Part shown: positions 6,704-16,061 of the stretch, in pieces | Position numbering within the stretch: position 1 is the first letter of the stretch | How the letters are laid out: each line of letters begins with the position of its first letter | Source of the DNA: Mesorhizobium sp. | Lineage (GTDB): Bacteria > Pseudomonadota > Alphaproteobacteria > Rhizobiales > Rhizobiaceae | Length of the DNA: 64,000 nt | Reading direction: 5' to 3' | NCBI GenBank assembly: GCA_019635735.1 | Contig: JAHBYX010000005.1 | Span: 62,001 to 126,000, forward strand | Notes under the pieces: model-generated | What the model saw: the letters and a program-made list of their open reading frames with translations, nothing else | Database searches by the model: none | What the model was told of the DNA's origin: nothing | Translations under genes and position numbers: made by a program

Positions 6704-8569
6704 GTGAAGATGCGATCAGTTCTGGCCGGTGCCTTCTTCGGCGCATTTCTGGCTATGTCCGGCGCGCAGGCGCAGGAGTGGCAAACTAGCTCCGCGCTCG
6801 TGAATCCCTCGAAATACGGCGACGACTTCAAGCACTACGACTACGTGAACCCCGACGCGCCGCGAGGCGGAACGCTCAACCGGGCGGTGATCGGCACCTT
6901 CAACAGTTTCAACCCGTTCATCATTCGCGGCGCCGCCGCAGCCGGGCTCGGCCAGACCGGCGGGATGCTCTACGACACGCTCATGGCGCAGTCTCCCGAT
7001 GAACCGGGTGTGGCGCACCCGCTGATCGCCGAGGCACTGAAATATCCGGACGATTATTCGTCGGTGACCTACCGGCTCAATGCCAATGCCCGATGGCACG
7101 ACGGGACGCCGATCACCGCCGAAGACGTCGTCTGGTCGTTCGAGAAACTGAAGGCTCTCAGCCCCCTCTACGTGCGCTATTACGCCAACGTCACGGCCGC
7201 GAAGGCGCTCAACGACCGTGAGATCGAATTCACTTTCGACCAGAAGGGCAACCGCGAACTGCCGGCCATCATCGGCGATCTCGCGGTACTGCCGAAGCAT
7301 TGGTGGGAAGGCAAGGATGCGAACGGCAAGCAGCGCGACATCGCCGAGCCGACCCTGGAACCGCCGCTCGGCTCCGGCGCCTACCGGATCGAGAGCTTCA
7401 ACTCCACCAAGGACGTAACGTGGCTGCGCGTCGAGGACTACTGGGCAAAGGATTTGCCCGTTAATATCGGCCGCCACAACTTCGAGCGGCAGCACTTCTC
7501 CTATTTCCTCGACGAGGCGGCCGTATGGCAAGCCTTCACGAAGGGCGGCATCAGTGATGTGCGCCTGGAGAACCGCGCGAGACGATGGGCCAACGATTAC
7601 ACTTTTCCCGCCTATAAAGCGGGCGATGTCATCAAGGCGGAATTGCCACAGGAGACAGCACGTCCCATGCAGGGCTATGTCTTCAACGCACGGCTTCCCA
7701 AGTTTTCGGACCGGCGCGTCCGGCAGGCGCTGACCCTCGCTTTCGACTTCGAAAGCCTCAACCGGACTACCTTCGAAGGCCTCTACAAGCGCACCGACAG
7801 CTATTTCGAAGGCACGGAACTCGCGTCGACCGGCCTGCCGCAAGGGAAGGAACTCGAGATCCTTAGGGAGTACGAAAGGGACCTCCCGCCCGAGATTTTT
7901 ACACAGGAATTCAAGCTCCCCGTATACGACACACGCGAGGCGCCCCGCACTCATCTGCGCGAGGCTGCGCGCCTGCTGAAGGAGGCGGGTTGGGAAAGAC
8001 GCGGCGGCAAACTGGTCAACGCGAAGACGGGGGAGCCTTTCACCATCGAATTCCTGGGTGACGATCCGTCGGATGACCGCGTCGTACTGCCCTATGTCGA
8101 CAGTCTCAAGAATCTCGGCATCCAGGCCAGCCTGCGCATTGTCGATGCCGGGCAATACGAGAACAGGAAGCGCAGTTTTAACTACGAAATGATCCTGGAC
8201 GTGTTTGGCCAGTCGTCCTCTCCCGGAAACGAGCAGCGCAACTACTGGAGTTCGAAAGCCGCGGACGCTCCGGGGTCGGACAATACTGCCGGCATCAGGA
8301 ATCCCGTTGTCGACGCGCTCGTGGAGCGCGTAATCTTCACCACAGACCGTGCAGATCTCGTGGCGGCCACCCGAGCGCTCGACCGGGTGCTTCTCTGGAA
8401 TTTCTACATGGTGCCGCAGTGGCACAATCCCAACCTGTGGGTCGCCTACTGGAACCGGCTTGGAAGGCCGGACAAACAGCCGGCCTATGTCGGCCTCGAC
8501 CTCGATTCGTGGTGGATCGATGCCGAAAAGGACAAGGCATTCGCCGCGAAGTACCAAGTGGGCCGCTGA
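6704..8569 (+). CDS. yejA: Oligopeptide ABC transporter substrate-binding protein, Sec-exported (YejA-like 1)
   Basis: Periplasmic family-5 solute-binding protein of 621 aa, the capture subunit for the YejBEF peptide importer. A Sec signal peptide is visible (hydrophobic core then GAQAQ, cleavage near residue 24). The body has the family pattern HYDYVNPDAPRGGTLN (about 47-62) and WHDGTPITAEDV (about 130-141). GTG 6704 and ATG 6710 are both possible starts within the purine-rich leader. It overlaps the stop of the next gene's start by ATGA and is paralogous to it. Yej systems import microcin C-like and other peptides in related bacteria. Confidence 0.92.
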   Translation: MKMRSVLAGAFFGAFLAMSGAQAQEWQTSSALVNPSKYGDDFKHYDYVNPDAPRGGTLNRAVIGTFNSFNPFIIRGAAAAGLGQTGGMLYDTLMAQSPDEPGVAHPLIAEALKYPDDYSSVTYRLNANARWHDGTPITAEDVVWSFEKLKALSPLYVRYYANVTAAKALNDREIEFTFDQKGNRELPAIIGDLAVLPKHWWEGKDANGKQRDIAEPTLEPPLGSGAYRIESFNSTKDVTWLRVEDYWAKDLPVNIGRHNFERQHFSYFLDEAAVWQAFTKGGISDVRLENRARRWANDYTFPAYKAGDVIKAELPQETARPMQGYVFNARLPKFSDRRVRQALTLAFDFESLNRTTFEGLYKRTDSYFEGTELASTGLPQGKELEILREYERDLPPEIFTQEFKLPVYDTREAPRTHLREAARLLKEAGWERRGGKLVNAKTGEPFTIEFLGDDPSDDRVVLPYVDSLKNLGIQASLRIVDAGQYENRKRSFNYEMILDVFGQSSSPGNEQRNYWSSKAADAPGSDNTAGIRNPVVDALVERVIFTTDRADLVAATRALDRVLLWNFYMVPQWHNPNLWVAYWNRLGRPDKQPAYVGLDLDSWWIDAEKDKAFAAKYQVGR

Positions 8570-10443
8570 TGAGGGCGTTCTCCCGCCGCCGTTTTCTCCA
8601 GGCTGCAGGCGCCGCGGCCGCCCTGCCGATGCTGCCGTCAAACCTGTTCGCGTCGACACCGACCGGCGTCGCCCTCCACGGTCTCTCCGCCTTCGGCGAC
8701 CTCAAGTATCCGCCCGGCTTCAGCCACTTCGACTATGCCAAGCCGGATGCGCCGCAGGGCGGGACGTTCAACTTTTCGCCGCCCAATTGGCTGTGGAACC
8801 AGAACCCGGACACGTTCAACACGCTGAACTGCCTGGTGCCTAACGGCGATGCGCCGCCGCGCATGGAGCTCTGCTTCGATTCGCTGATGACGCGGGCGCT
8901 GGACGAGCCCGACGCCGTCTACGGACTGCTGGCGGAGAGCGTCACGATTTCGCCCGACCGGAATTCGTTCGAATTCGTGCTTCGGCCCGAAGCGAAATTC
9001 CATGACGGCTCGCCGCTCACCGCCGAGGACGTCGCCTACACCTACACCCTGTTCAAGCAGAAAGCCCACCCGAACCTGCGCCTGCCTCTCGGGCGCATGA
9101 CCGAGGCGGCAGCGGCCGACGCGCGAACCTTCAGGTTGACCTTCTCCGGCGAGCAGTCCGACCGTACGATCCTTTCGGTTGTCGGCTATCCGGTCGTCTC
9201 GAAGGCCTTCTTCGAGGCCAATCCGTTCGACGGGTCGCAGCTCAACCCGCCGCTTGGTGCCGGCGCCTACAAGGTCGGCACGTTCCGCCCCGGCCAGTTC
9301 ATCGAATACGACCGCGTCGCGGACTACTGGGGCAAGGATCTCGGCGTCAACCGCGGCCTCGGCCACTTCGACCGCATCCGCGTCGAGTTCTACCGCGACC
9401 GGCAGGCCGCCTTCGAGGCGTTCAAGAAGGGCAACGTGCTCTACCGGCAGGAGTTCACCTCCCGCACCTGGGCGACAGGCTACGATTTCCCCGCGATCAC
9501 GGAAGGCAAGGTCCTGAAGCGCGAGTTTCCGCGCGAACTGCAGCCCTCGCTGCAGGCCTGGGCGATCAACCAGCGGCGGGAGCGTTTCAAGGACGTGCGG
9601 GTGCGCGAGGCGATTGGCCTCTGCTTCGACTTCGAGTGGACGAAGCGCAATCTCTTCTATGATGCCTACGAGCGCTCCCATTCGCTGTTCGAGAATTCCG
9701 AATTCGTCGCCCAGGGAATGCCGAGCGAGCAGGAGATGGCGCTCCTCGATCCGCTGCGCGGGCAGATCCCCGAGGAGGTCTACGGCGAGCCGGCGATGCA
9801 GCCGATCAGCGACGGCTCGGGCCGCGATCGCAAGCTCCTGCGGCGCGGCATCGAGCTCCTGGCGCAGGCGGGCTGGAAGAAGCCGCAAGGCTCGACCTTC
9901 GTCGCCAACGACAAGGGCGAGCGGCTTGCGGTCGAGATCCTCATCAACGACGAGGTCTTCATCCGCATCGACTCGCCCTTCGTCGAGAATATGAAGGCGA
10001 TCGGCATCGATGCCTCGATCCGGCTGGTCGACGCGGCACAGTACACGGTGCGGCAGTCCGATTTCGACTTCGACATGATCTCGCTCGCCGCCACTCTCTC
10101 CGCGACGCCCACGTTCGACGACCTGGAACAGTTCTTCCATTCCAGCTCCGCCGCCGTGTCGGGCAGCCGCAACCTGCCCGGCACCGCCGACCCCGCCGTC
10201 GACACCTTGCTCGGCGCCGTAGCCAGGGCCGCAGACCGGGACTCGCTCGTTGCGGCGATCCGCGCGCTGGACCGGGTCTTGCGCGCGCGGCGAGACTGGA
10301 TTCCAAATTGGCACGCGGCGAATCACCGGGCGGCCTACTGGAACATATACGGCTTCAGCGAGCCGAAGCCGGACTACGGCTTCCCGGTCGAGACGCTGTG
10401 GTGGTTCGATGCGGACAAGGCGAGGGCAATTGGCAAACTCTGA
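8569..10443 (+). CDS. Oligopeptide ABC transporter substrate-binding protein, Tat-exported (YejA-like 2)
   Basis: Second family-5 solute-binding protein, 624 aa, in tandem with YejA1. It starts in an ATGA overlap with the upstream stop. Its N-terminus has a twin-arginine signal, SRRRFLQ followed by a hydrophobic Ala-rich stretch, so it is predicted to be exported folded by Tat, unlike its neighbour. The mature part has FDYAKPDAPQGGTFN and FHDGSPLTAEDV in the same positions as YejA1. It probably delivers to the same permease with a different ligand range. A longer in-frame open stretch upstream overlaps yejA1 and was discounted. Confidence 0.92.
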   Translation: MRAFSRRRFLQAAGAAAALPMLPSNLFASTPTGVALHGLSAFGDLKYPPGFSHFDYAKPDAPQGGTFNFSPPNWLWNQNPDTFNTLNCLVPNGDAPPRMELCFDSLMTRALDEPDAVYGLLAESVTISPDRNSFEFVLRPEAKFHDGSPLTAEDVAYTYTLFKQKAHPNLRLPLGRMTEAAAADARTFRLTFSGEQSDRTILSVVGYPVVSKAFFEANPFDGSQLNPPLGAGAYKVGTFRPGQFIEYDRVADYWGKDLGVNRGLGHFDRIRVEFYRDRQAAFEAFKKGNVLYRQEFTSRTWATGYDFPAITEGKVLKREFPRELQPSLQAWAINQRRERFKDVRVREAIGLCFDFEWTKRNLFYDAYERSHSLFENSEFVAQGMPSEQEMALLDPLRGQIPEEVYGEPAMQPISDGSGRDRKLLRRGIELLAQAGWKKPQGSTFVANDKGERLAVEILINDEVFIRIDSPFVENMKAIGIDASIRLVDAAQYTVRQSDFDFDMISLAATLSATPTFDDLEQFFHSSSAAVSGSRNLPGTADPAVDTLLGAVARAADRDSLVAAIRALDRVLRARRDWIPNWHAANHRAAYWNIYGFSEPKPDYGFPVETLWWFDADKARAIGKL

Positions 10444-10479
10444 CCGGACGACCGGCCAAACCTGCATGACGGGCGCCTG

Positions 10480-11631
10480 ATGGGCGCCTATATCGCCCGC
10501 CGCCTGCTGCTGATGATCCCGACGCTGCTCGGGATCCTGGCCATTTCCTTCATCCTGATCCAGTTCGCGCCGGGCGGGCCGGTCGAGCAGGTCATCGCGC
10601 GGATCAGCGGCACCAGCGACGGGTCGGACCGGCTTTCCGGCGGCGGCGCGGACGCGGGCGCTCAGAACGTCGAGAACTTCGGCTCGGAATCCTCGTCCAA
10701 ATACCGCGGCGCGCAGGGTCTGGACCCCGAATTCATCAAGGAGCTCGAGAAGCAGTTCGGCTTCGACAAGCCGCCGCTCGAACGCTTCGGCAAGATGATC
10801 TGGGACTACGCCCGCTTCGATTTCGGCGAGAGCTTCTTCCGCGACATCCGCGTCATCGACCTGATCCTGGAGAAGATGCCGGTGTCGATCTCGCTCGGGC
10901 TGTGGATCACGCTGATCTCCTACCTGATTTCGATCCCGCTCGGCATACGCAAGGCGGTCAGCGACGGCTCGGCCTTCGACGTCTGGACCAGCGGCGTGGT
11001 CATCATCGGCTATGCCATTCCCGGCTTCCTCTTCGCCATCCTGCTGATGATCCTGTTCGCCGGCGGCAATTCCTTCCCCATCGGCGTCACGTCGGGCGAC
11101 CAGTTCTACGGGGTTAGGATCGGCTGCGACTGCTTCCCGCTGCGCGGCCTGACCTCGGAGAACTGGGACCAGCTGTCGCTCTGGGAGAAGATCGTCGACT
11201 ATTTCTGGCACCTGACGCTGCCGCTGACGGCAATGGTGCTGTCGGCTTTCGCCACGACGACGCTGCTGACCAAGAACTCGTTCCTGGAGGAAATCCGCAA
11301 GCAGTATGTCGTGACGGCCCGCGCCAAGGGTCTGACGGAACGCCAGGTCCTGTACCGCCACGTCTTCCGCAACGCGATGCTCATCGTCATCGCCGGCTTT
11401 CCCGCCGCCTTCATCTCGGTATTCTTCACCGGCTCGCTCTTGATCGAGAACATCTTCTCGCTCGACGGGCTCGGCCTGCTCTCCTTCCAGTCGATCCTCG
11501 ACCGGGATTATCCGGTGGTCTTTGCCAGCCTCTACATCTTCGGGCTGATCGGCCTGATCACGGGCCTCATCTCCGACCTCACCTACACCTGGATCGACCC
11601 GCGCATCGATTTCGAGAGGCGCGACGTCTGA
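10480..11631 (+). CDS. yejB: Peptide ABC transporter permease YejB
   Basis: Inner-membrane permease, 383 aa, of the Yej importer. The N-terminal helix (about 8-30, [17 protein letters not shown]) precedes a large periplasmic loop, then the BPD_transp_1 domain with about five further helices. The EAA-type coupling loop is seen at about 284-300 ([20 protein letters not shown]), the contact site for YejF. It is followed by yejE with an ATGA-type overlap at 11631, consistent with translational coupling. Confidence 0.95.
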   Translation: MGAYIARRLLLMIPTLLGILAISFILIQFAPGGPVEQVIARISGTSDGSDRLSGGGADAGAQNVENFGSESSSKYRGAQGLDPEFIKELEKQFGFDKPPLERFGKMIWDYARFDFGESFFRDIRVIDLILEKMPVSISLGLWITLISYLISIPLGIRKAVSDGSAFDVWTSGVVIIGYAIPGFLFAILLMILFAGGNSFPIGVTSGDQFYGVRIGCDCFPLRGLTSENWDQLSLWEKIVDYFWHLTLPLTAMVLSAFATTTLLTKNSFLEEIRKQYVVTARAKGLTERQVLYRHVFRNAMLIVIAGFPAAFISVFFTGSLLIENIFSLDGLGLLSFQSILDRDYPVVFASLYIFGLIGLITGLISDLTYTWIDPRIDFERRDV

Positions 11632-12779
11632 TGTCCGACATCGTCCACAAGACCGCCGTCGAGACCCAGCGCGCCGCGCGCCGCCCAAGGCTGTCGCCGC
11701 TCAACCAGCGGCGCTGGCAGAACTTCAAGGCGAACCGGCGCGGCTACTGGTCGTTCTGGATCTTCCTCGTCCTGTTCGTGCTGTCGCTCGGCTCCGAGTT
11801 CATCGCCAACGACAAGCCGGTGCTCGCCTACTACAAGGGCGAACTGCTGGTTCCGGTGCTGGTGGACTATCCGGAGGAAAAATTCGGCGGATTCTACGCG
11901 GTGACCGACTACCGCGATCCGGTGATCTCGGACGAGATCGAGGCGAACGGCTGGCTGATCTGGCCGCCGATCCGCTATTCCTACCGCACGGTCAACAACG
12001 ACATTCCGGAAGCCGCGCCGGCCAAGCCGTCCTGGCTCTACGACAAGGAATTCCGCTGCCAGCGCTATCCGCTGGGCGTCGACGATCCGAACTGCACGAT
12101 CGGCAACTGGAACTGGCTGGGCACCGACGACCAGACCCGCGACGTGCTCGCCCGCGTCATCTACGGCTTCCGGGTCTCGGTCCTGTTCGGGCTGATCCTG
12201 ACCGGCGCTTCCGCCGTCATCGGCGTGACCGCCGGAGCGGTGCAGGGCTATTTCGGCGGCTGGACCGATCTCGTGCTCCAGCGCGTCATCGAAATCTGGT
12301 CGTCGATCCCCGTCCTCTACCTGATCCTCATCATGTCCGCGGTGCTGCCGCCCGGCTTCTTCATCCTGCTCGGCATCATGCTGCTGTTCTCCTGGGTCGG
12401 CTTCGTCGGCGTGGTCCGCGCCGAGTTCCTGCGCGCCCGCAACTTCGAATATGTCAATGCCGCCCGCGCGCTCGGCGTGCCGGACCGGACGATCATGTAC
12501 CGCCACCTGCTGCCCAACGCGATGGTGGCGACGCTGACCTTCCTGCCCTTCATCCTCAACGGCGCGATCTCGACGCTTACCTCGCTCGACTTCCTCGGCC
12601 TCGGCCTGCCGCCGGGCTCCGCCTCGCTCGGCGAACTCCTGAAACAGGGCCAGCGTAACCTGTCCGCGCCCTGGCTCGGTCTGACCGGGTTCTTCACCAT
12701 AGCGCTGATGCTGTCGCTGCTGATCTTCATCGGCGAGGCCGTCCGCGACGCCTTCGACCCGCGCAAGACGTTCCGATGA
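11631..12779 (+). CDS. yejE: Peptide ABC transporter permease YejE
   Basis: Second inner-membrane permease of the Yej importer, 382 aa. It has a cytoplasmic N-terminal extension with NQRRWQNFKANRRGYWSFWI (about 22-41), one helix, a long periplasmic domain and a C-terminal BPD_transp_1 domain. The EAA loop is NAARALGVPDRTIMYRHLLP (about 275-294). The start overlaps the yejB stop. In the usual yejABEF order yejF would follow at once; here a VapBC module lies between them. Confidence 0.95.
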   Translation: MSDIVHKTAVETQRAARRPRLSPLNQRRWQNFKANRRGYWSFWIFLVLFVLSLGSEFIANDKPVLAYYKGELLVPVLVDYPEEKFGGFYAVTDYRDPVISDEIEANGWLIWPPIRYSYRTVNNDIPEAAPAKPSWLYDKEFRCQRYPLGVDDPNCTIGNWNWLGTDDQTRDVLARVIYGFRVSVLFGLILTGASAVIGVTAGAVQGYFGGWTDLVLQRVIEIWSSIPVLYLILIMSAVLPPGFFILLGIMLLFSWVGFVGVVRAEFLRARNFEYVNAARALGVPDRTIMYRHLLPNAMVATLTFLPFILNGAISTLTSLDFLGLGLPPGSASLGELLKQGQRNLSAPWLGLTGFFTIALMLSLLIFIGEAVRDAFDPRKTFR

Positions 12780-12790
12780 GGTCGAAAACG

Positions 12791-12817
12791 TGGTAGAAAC
12801 AGATCACATTTCTACCA
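12791..12817. promoter_or_regulatory. Putative VapBC autoregulatory operator
   Basis: A perfect inverted repeat, TGGTAGAAA and TTTCTACCA, 9-bp arms around a 9-nt spacer, starts 11 nt after the yejE stop and ends 14 nt before the antitoxin start. RHH antitoxins of VapB type normally bind such sites to repress their own operon. This placement would give the TA module a promoter inside the yej operon. Confidence 0.75.
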
Positions 12818-12831
12818 TCGGAGATGGATTG

Positions 12832-13080
12832 ATGGGTATCAATATAAAGAACGAGCGGGTTGAGGATCTGGCACGCCAGCTGGCGACCCAGACCAACCAG
12901 AGCATAACCGGTGCGATCGAACAGGCGCTGAGCGGAGAATTGCGCCGTCTCGAGCTCCAGGAAGACTACGCAACGCGCAAGGCGCGCATCAAGGAAATCC
13001 TCAGGCGCTCCGGCCCGACGCCACCGGGCGTTACGAGCGACCATTCGGACCTTTATGATGAGATTGGACTGCCAAAGTGA
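12832..13080 (+). CDS. vapB: Type II antitoxin, VapB (Rv0623-like) family
   Basis: An 82-aa antitoxin predicted to neutralise the adjacent PIN-domain RNase and to repress its own transcription. The N-terminal part (GINIKNERVEDLARQLA, about 2-18) matches the Rv0623/PSK-type transcription factor domain, followed by a helical, charged linker and a toxin-binding tail ending DLYDEIGLPK. ATG 12832 has GGAG upstream; an earlier in-frame start at 12790 would run through the operator. The stop overlaps the vapC start by 4 nt (GTGA), the usual coupling in this class. Confidence 0.88.
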   Translation: MGINIKNERVEDLARQLATQTNQSITGAIEQALSGELRRLELQEDYATRKARIKEILRRSGPTPPGVTSDHSDLYDEIGLPK

Positions 13081-13469
13081 TCGTGGATGCATCCGCAGTC
13101 TTGGCAATCATGCTCGAGGAACCTGACGGAGACCGGATGGAGGACGTGCTCCTGACACGGACCGGCCCGCACCTGATGTCGCCCATGAACTACCTGGAAG
13201 CGGCGGTGCGGCTCGACAAGCTCAAGGACAGTCGCAAAGGCGCGGAACTGGACAATCTGCTGACCGGGTTCGGTGTGAGCATCGCCGAGATCGACGAGTT
13301 TCAGGCAAAGGCGGCCCGCCAAGCCTACCGCACCTTCGGCAAAGGCAACCACCCCGCCCAGCTCAATCTCGGCGACTGTTTCGCCTACGCCCTGTCCAAG
13401 GCGCGCAGTGAACCGTTGCTGTTCAAGGGCGACGACTTCCGCTTGACCGACGTCGAGGCCGCACTTTGA
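13077..13469 (+). CDS. vapC: Type II toxin, VapC PIN-domain ribonuclease
   Basis: PIN-domain endoribonuclease toxin of 130 aa; family members cleave tRNA or rRNA. The acidic metal-binding residues are all present: Asp4 (IVDAS), Glu41 (NYLEAAV), Asp100 (NLGDCFAYA) and Asp119/120 (FKGDDF). It starts at GTG 13077 inside the antitoxin stop, and its TGA overlaps the TTG start of yejF, so it is spliced tightly into the transporter operon. A paralogue with the same C-terminal motifs lies at 60151-60561. Confidence 0.92.
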   Translation: MIVDASAVLAIMLEEPDGDRMEDVLLTRTGPHLMSPMNYLEAAVRLDKLKDSRKGAELDNLLTGFGVSIAEIDEFQAKAARQAYRTFGKGNHPAQLNLGDCFAYALSKARSEPLLFKGDDFRLTDVEAAL

Positions 13470-15094
13470 CCGCTCCCCTCGTCTCCATCCGCGATCTTTC
13501 CGTCGCCTTCTCGCAGGGCGGCAGGGAGACGCTCGCGGTCGACCACATATCGTTCGACATCGGCAAGGGGGAGACCGTCGCACTCGTCGGCGAATCCGGC
13601 TCGGGCAAGTCGGTCACGGCGCTGTCGGTGCTCAAGCTGCTCGCCTATCCGGCCGCGAGCCACCCGTCGGGCCAGATCCTGTTCAACGGCGTCGATCTTC
13701 TGGCCAAGGGCGAGAACGAGCTGCGCAAGGTGCGCGGGCGCGACATCACCATGATCTTCCAGGAGCCGATGACCTCGCTCAACCCGCTGCACACGATCGA
13801 GCGGCAGGTCGGCGAGGTCTTGAAGGTGCACCAGGGCATGAACGACGCGAAGGCGCGCGCCCGCACGCTGGAACTCCTGCAAGAGGTCGGCATCCGCGAT
13901 CCGGAGAAGCGTCTCGGCGCCTATCCGCACCAGCTGTCCGGCGGGCAGCGCCAGCGCGTGATGATCGCGATGGCGCTCGCCAACCAGCCGCAACTGCTGA
14001 TCGCCGACGAGCCGACGACCGCGCTCGACGTGACGGTCCAGGCGCAGATCCTCGAACTGCTGGCGAAGCTCAAGGCCGAGCGTGGTATGTCGATGCTGTT
14101 CATCACCCATGACCTCGGCATCGTGCGCAAGATCGCCGACCGCATCTGTGTCATGACACACGGCCGCATCGTGGAGACAGGCCCGACGGCGGACGTCTTC
14201 GCCCATCCGCAGCACGAATACACCCGGCACCTGCTGGCGGCCGAACCGCGCGGCAAGCCGCCGGCCGCCGACGCGACGAGACCGGAGGTCATGCGCGGCG
14301 AACAGATCCGCGTCTGGTTCCCAATCAAGAAGGGCTTCTTCCGCAGGACCGTCGACAATGTGAAGGCGGTGGACGGCATCGACATATCGGTGCGCGCCGG
14401 CCAGACCATCGGCATCGTCGGCGAATCCGGCTCCGGCAAGACGACGCTCGGGCTGGCGCTCGCCCGCATGATCTCGTCCAAGGGGCGGATCGATTTCGGC
14501 GGGCGCGACATCAACACCTATTCGTTCAAGCAGATGCGGCCGCTCAGGCGCGAGCTGCAGATCGTCTTCCAGGACCCGTTCGGTTCGCTCAGCCCGCGCA
14601 TGTCGGTGTCCGAGATCATCGAGGAGGGGCTGAAGATCCACGAGCCCGAGCAGACGCCCGCCCAGCGCGACAAGGCAGTGGTCGACGTGCTCAACGAGGT
14701 GGGGCTCGATCCCGATACCCGTTTCCGCTACCCGCACGAATTCTCGGGCGGGCAGAGGCAGCGTATCGCGATTGCCCGCGCCATGGTACTCAAGCCGAAA
14801 TTCGTCATGCTGGACGAACCGACCTCGGCGCTCGACATGAGCGTGCAGGCGCAGGTGGTGGACCTGCTGCGCACGCTGCAGCAGAAGCATGGTCTCGCCT
14901 ATCTCTTCATCAGCCACGATCTCAGGGTCGTCAGGGCGCTGGCGAGCGAGGTGATTGTGATGCGCAATGGCGTCGTGGTTGAGAAAGGGCCTTCGGAGCG
15001 GATCTTCGCCGCGCCCGAGACCGACTACACCAAGGCGCTGATCGCCGCGGCCTTCAACATCGAGACCGCCAAGCAGCATGCGGTGAACGAGTAG
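13466..15094 (+). CDS. yejF: Peptide ABC transporter ATPase YejF (two fused ABC domains)
   Basis: Cytosolic ATPase, 542 aa, that powers the Yej importer. Two ABC cassettes are fused: Walker A GESGSGKS (42-49), LSGGQ (157-161), DEPT (181-184), and Walker A GESGSGKT (319-326), FSGGQ (426-430), DEPT (450-453). Each has the oligopeptide-transporter C-terminal extension. Translation probably begins at TTG 13466, which overlaps the vapC TGA. This start places [12 protein letters not shown] where the family N-terminus lies; no ATG or GTG is available nearby. It is separated from its partner permease gene by vapBC. Confidence 0.95.
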   Translation: MTAPLVSIRDLSVAFSQGGRETLAVDHISFDIGKGETVALVGESGSGKSVTALSVLKLLAYPAASHPSGQILFNGVDLLAKGENELRKVRGRDITMIFQEPMTSLNPLHTIERQVGEVLKVHQGMNDAKARARTLELLQEVGIRDPEKRLGAYPHQLSGGQRQRVMIAMALANQPQLLIADEPTTALDVTVQAQILELLAKLKAERGMSMLFITHDLGIVRKIADRICVMTHGRIVETGPTADVFAHPQHEYTRHLLAAEPRGKPPAADATRPEVMRGEQIRVWFPIKKGFFRRTVDNVKAVDGIDISVRAGQTIGIVGESGSGKTTLGLALARMISSKGRIDFGGRDINTYSFKQMRPLRRELQIVFQDPFGSLSPRMSVSEIIEEGLKIHEPEQTPAQRDKAVVDVLNEVGLDPDTRFRYPHEFSGGQRQRIAIARAMVLKPKFVMLDEPTSALDMSVQAQVVDLLRTLQQKHGLAYLFISHDLRVVRALASEVIVMRNGVVVEKGPSERIFAAPETDYTKALIAAAFNIETAKQHAVNE

Positions 15095-15104
15095 GACCCT
15101 GCCG

Positions 15105-16058
15105 ATGACAGCCAGAAAGCCGAGCGGAAAGGTCCTGCTCGCCGTCACGGGCTTCAGTCCGCACCAGTGGATGGAGCTCCTGTCGTCGCGGCGGCACGTG
15201 GTTCTCGAACCTGCCGCACCCGACGATCCCACCATCGAATACGCGGTCGTCTGGAAGCAGCGGCCGCGCATCCTCGAAAAGCTGCCCAATCTGAAGGCGA
15301 TCTTCTCGGTCGGCGCGGGCGTCGATCACCTGTTCACCGATCCCGGCCTGCCGCAGGTGCCGATCGTGCGCGTCGTGGCCGACAATCTGACGCAATACAT
15401 GACCGAATACGTCGCTTGGCGGGTACTCGATCATCACCGGCAAGGTCGGCACTATCGCGCCCAGCAGGCGAAGCAGGTGTGGCACGAGCCGTTCCAGCCT
15501 CCCGCCAACGAGGTTTCGGTCGGCATCATGGGCCTCGGCAATCTCGGCCGCGCCAGCGCGAAGGCGCTGCTTTCGCTCGGGTTTGCCGTCAACGGCTGGT
15601 CGCGCAAGCCGCAGCAGATGGACGGCGTGAGATGTTTCGACGGCGAGGCGGGGCTGACGCCCTTCCTGAACGCGACAGACATCCTCGTCGTGCTCCTGCC
15701 CTACACGCCCGCGACGCACGGCATCGTCGACTATTCGGTGCTGCGCCGGCTGCGCCGCGACAACGGGCTTGGCGGCGCGTTCCTGATCAATGCGGGCCGC
15801 GGAAAATTGCAGAAGGAAGCGGATATTCTGCGCGCGCTGGACGACGGCACGCTGAAGGAGGCGAGCCTCGACGTGTTCGAGCAGGAGCCGCTGCCGACGG
15901 CCAGTCCGCTGTGGGGCCACCCACGGGTCTTCGTCACCCCGCACGCGGCGGCGACCTCCGATCCGGCGCATCTCGCCGCGCCGATGCTCGACCAGATGGA
16001 CGCCTGTGACCGCGGCGAGCCGCTCCGGAACCTGGTCGACCGGGACGCCGGATACTGA
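15105..16058 (+). CDS. ghrA: D-2-hydroxyacid dehydrogenase (glyoxylate/hydroxypyruvate reductase A-like)
   Basis: NAD(P)H-dependent reductase of 317 aa, likely acting on glyoxylate or hydroxypyruvate. The Rossmann motif GLGNLG is at 143-148; the catalytic trio is Arg232 (NAGRG), Glu261 (FEQEPLP) and His280 (TPHAA). FSVGAGVDHL (about 67-76) is typical of the GhrA group. It begins 10 nt after yejF and may be the last gene of that transcript. The physiological substrate cannot be told from sequence. Confidence 0.88.
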   Translation: MTARKPSGKVLLAVTGFSPHQWMELLSSRRHVVLEPAAPDDPTIEYAVVWKQRPRILEKLPNLKAIFSVGAGVDHLFTDPGLPQVPIVRVVADNLTQYMTEYVAWRVLDHHRQGRHYRAQQAKQVWHEPFQPPANEVSVGIMGLGNLGRASAKALLSLGFAVNGWSRKPQQMDGVRCFDGEAGLTPFLNATDILVVLLPYTPATHGIVDYSVLRRLRRDNGLGGAFLINAGRGKLQKEADILRALDDGTLKEASLDVFEQEPLPTASPLWGHPRVFVTPHAAATSDPAHLAAPMLDQMDACDRGEPLRNLVDRDAGY

Positions 16059-16061
16059 CGG

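Noticed and set aside
8638..11688. A 1016-codon open frame on the minus strand opposite yejA2-yejB
   Set aside because: It mirrors two well-recognised genes, has Arg/Gly/Asp-rich composition without domains, and arises from G/C-ending codons. Other long opposite-strand frames (for example 6716-8659, 13385-15289, 31249-32928, 32576-34789, 20586-22343, 22841-24361) were dropped for the same reason.
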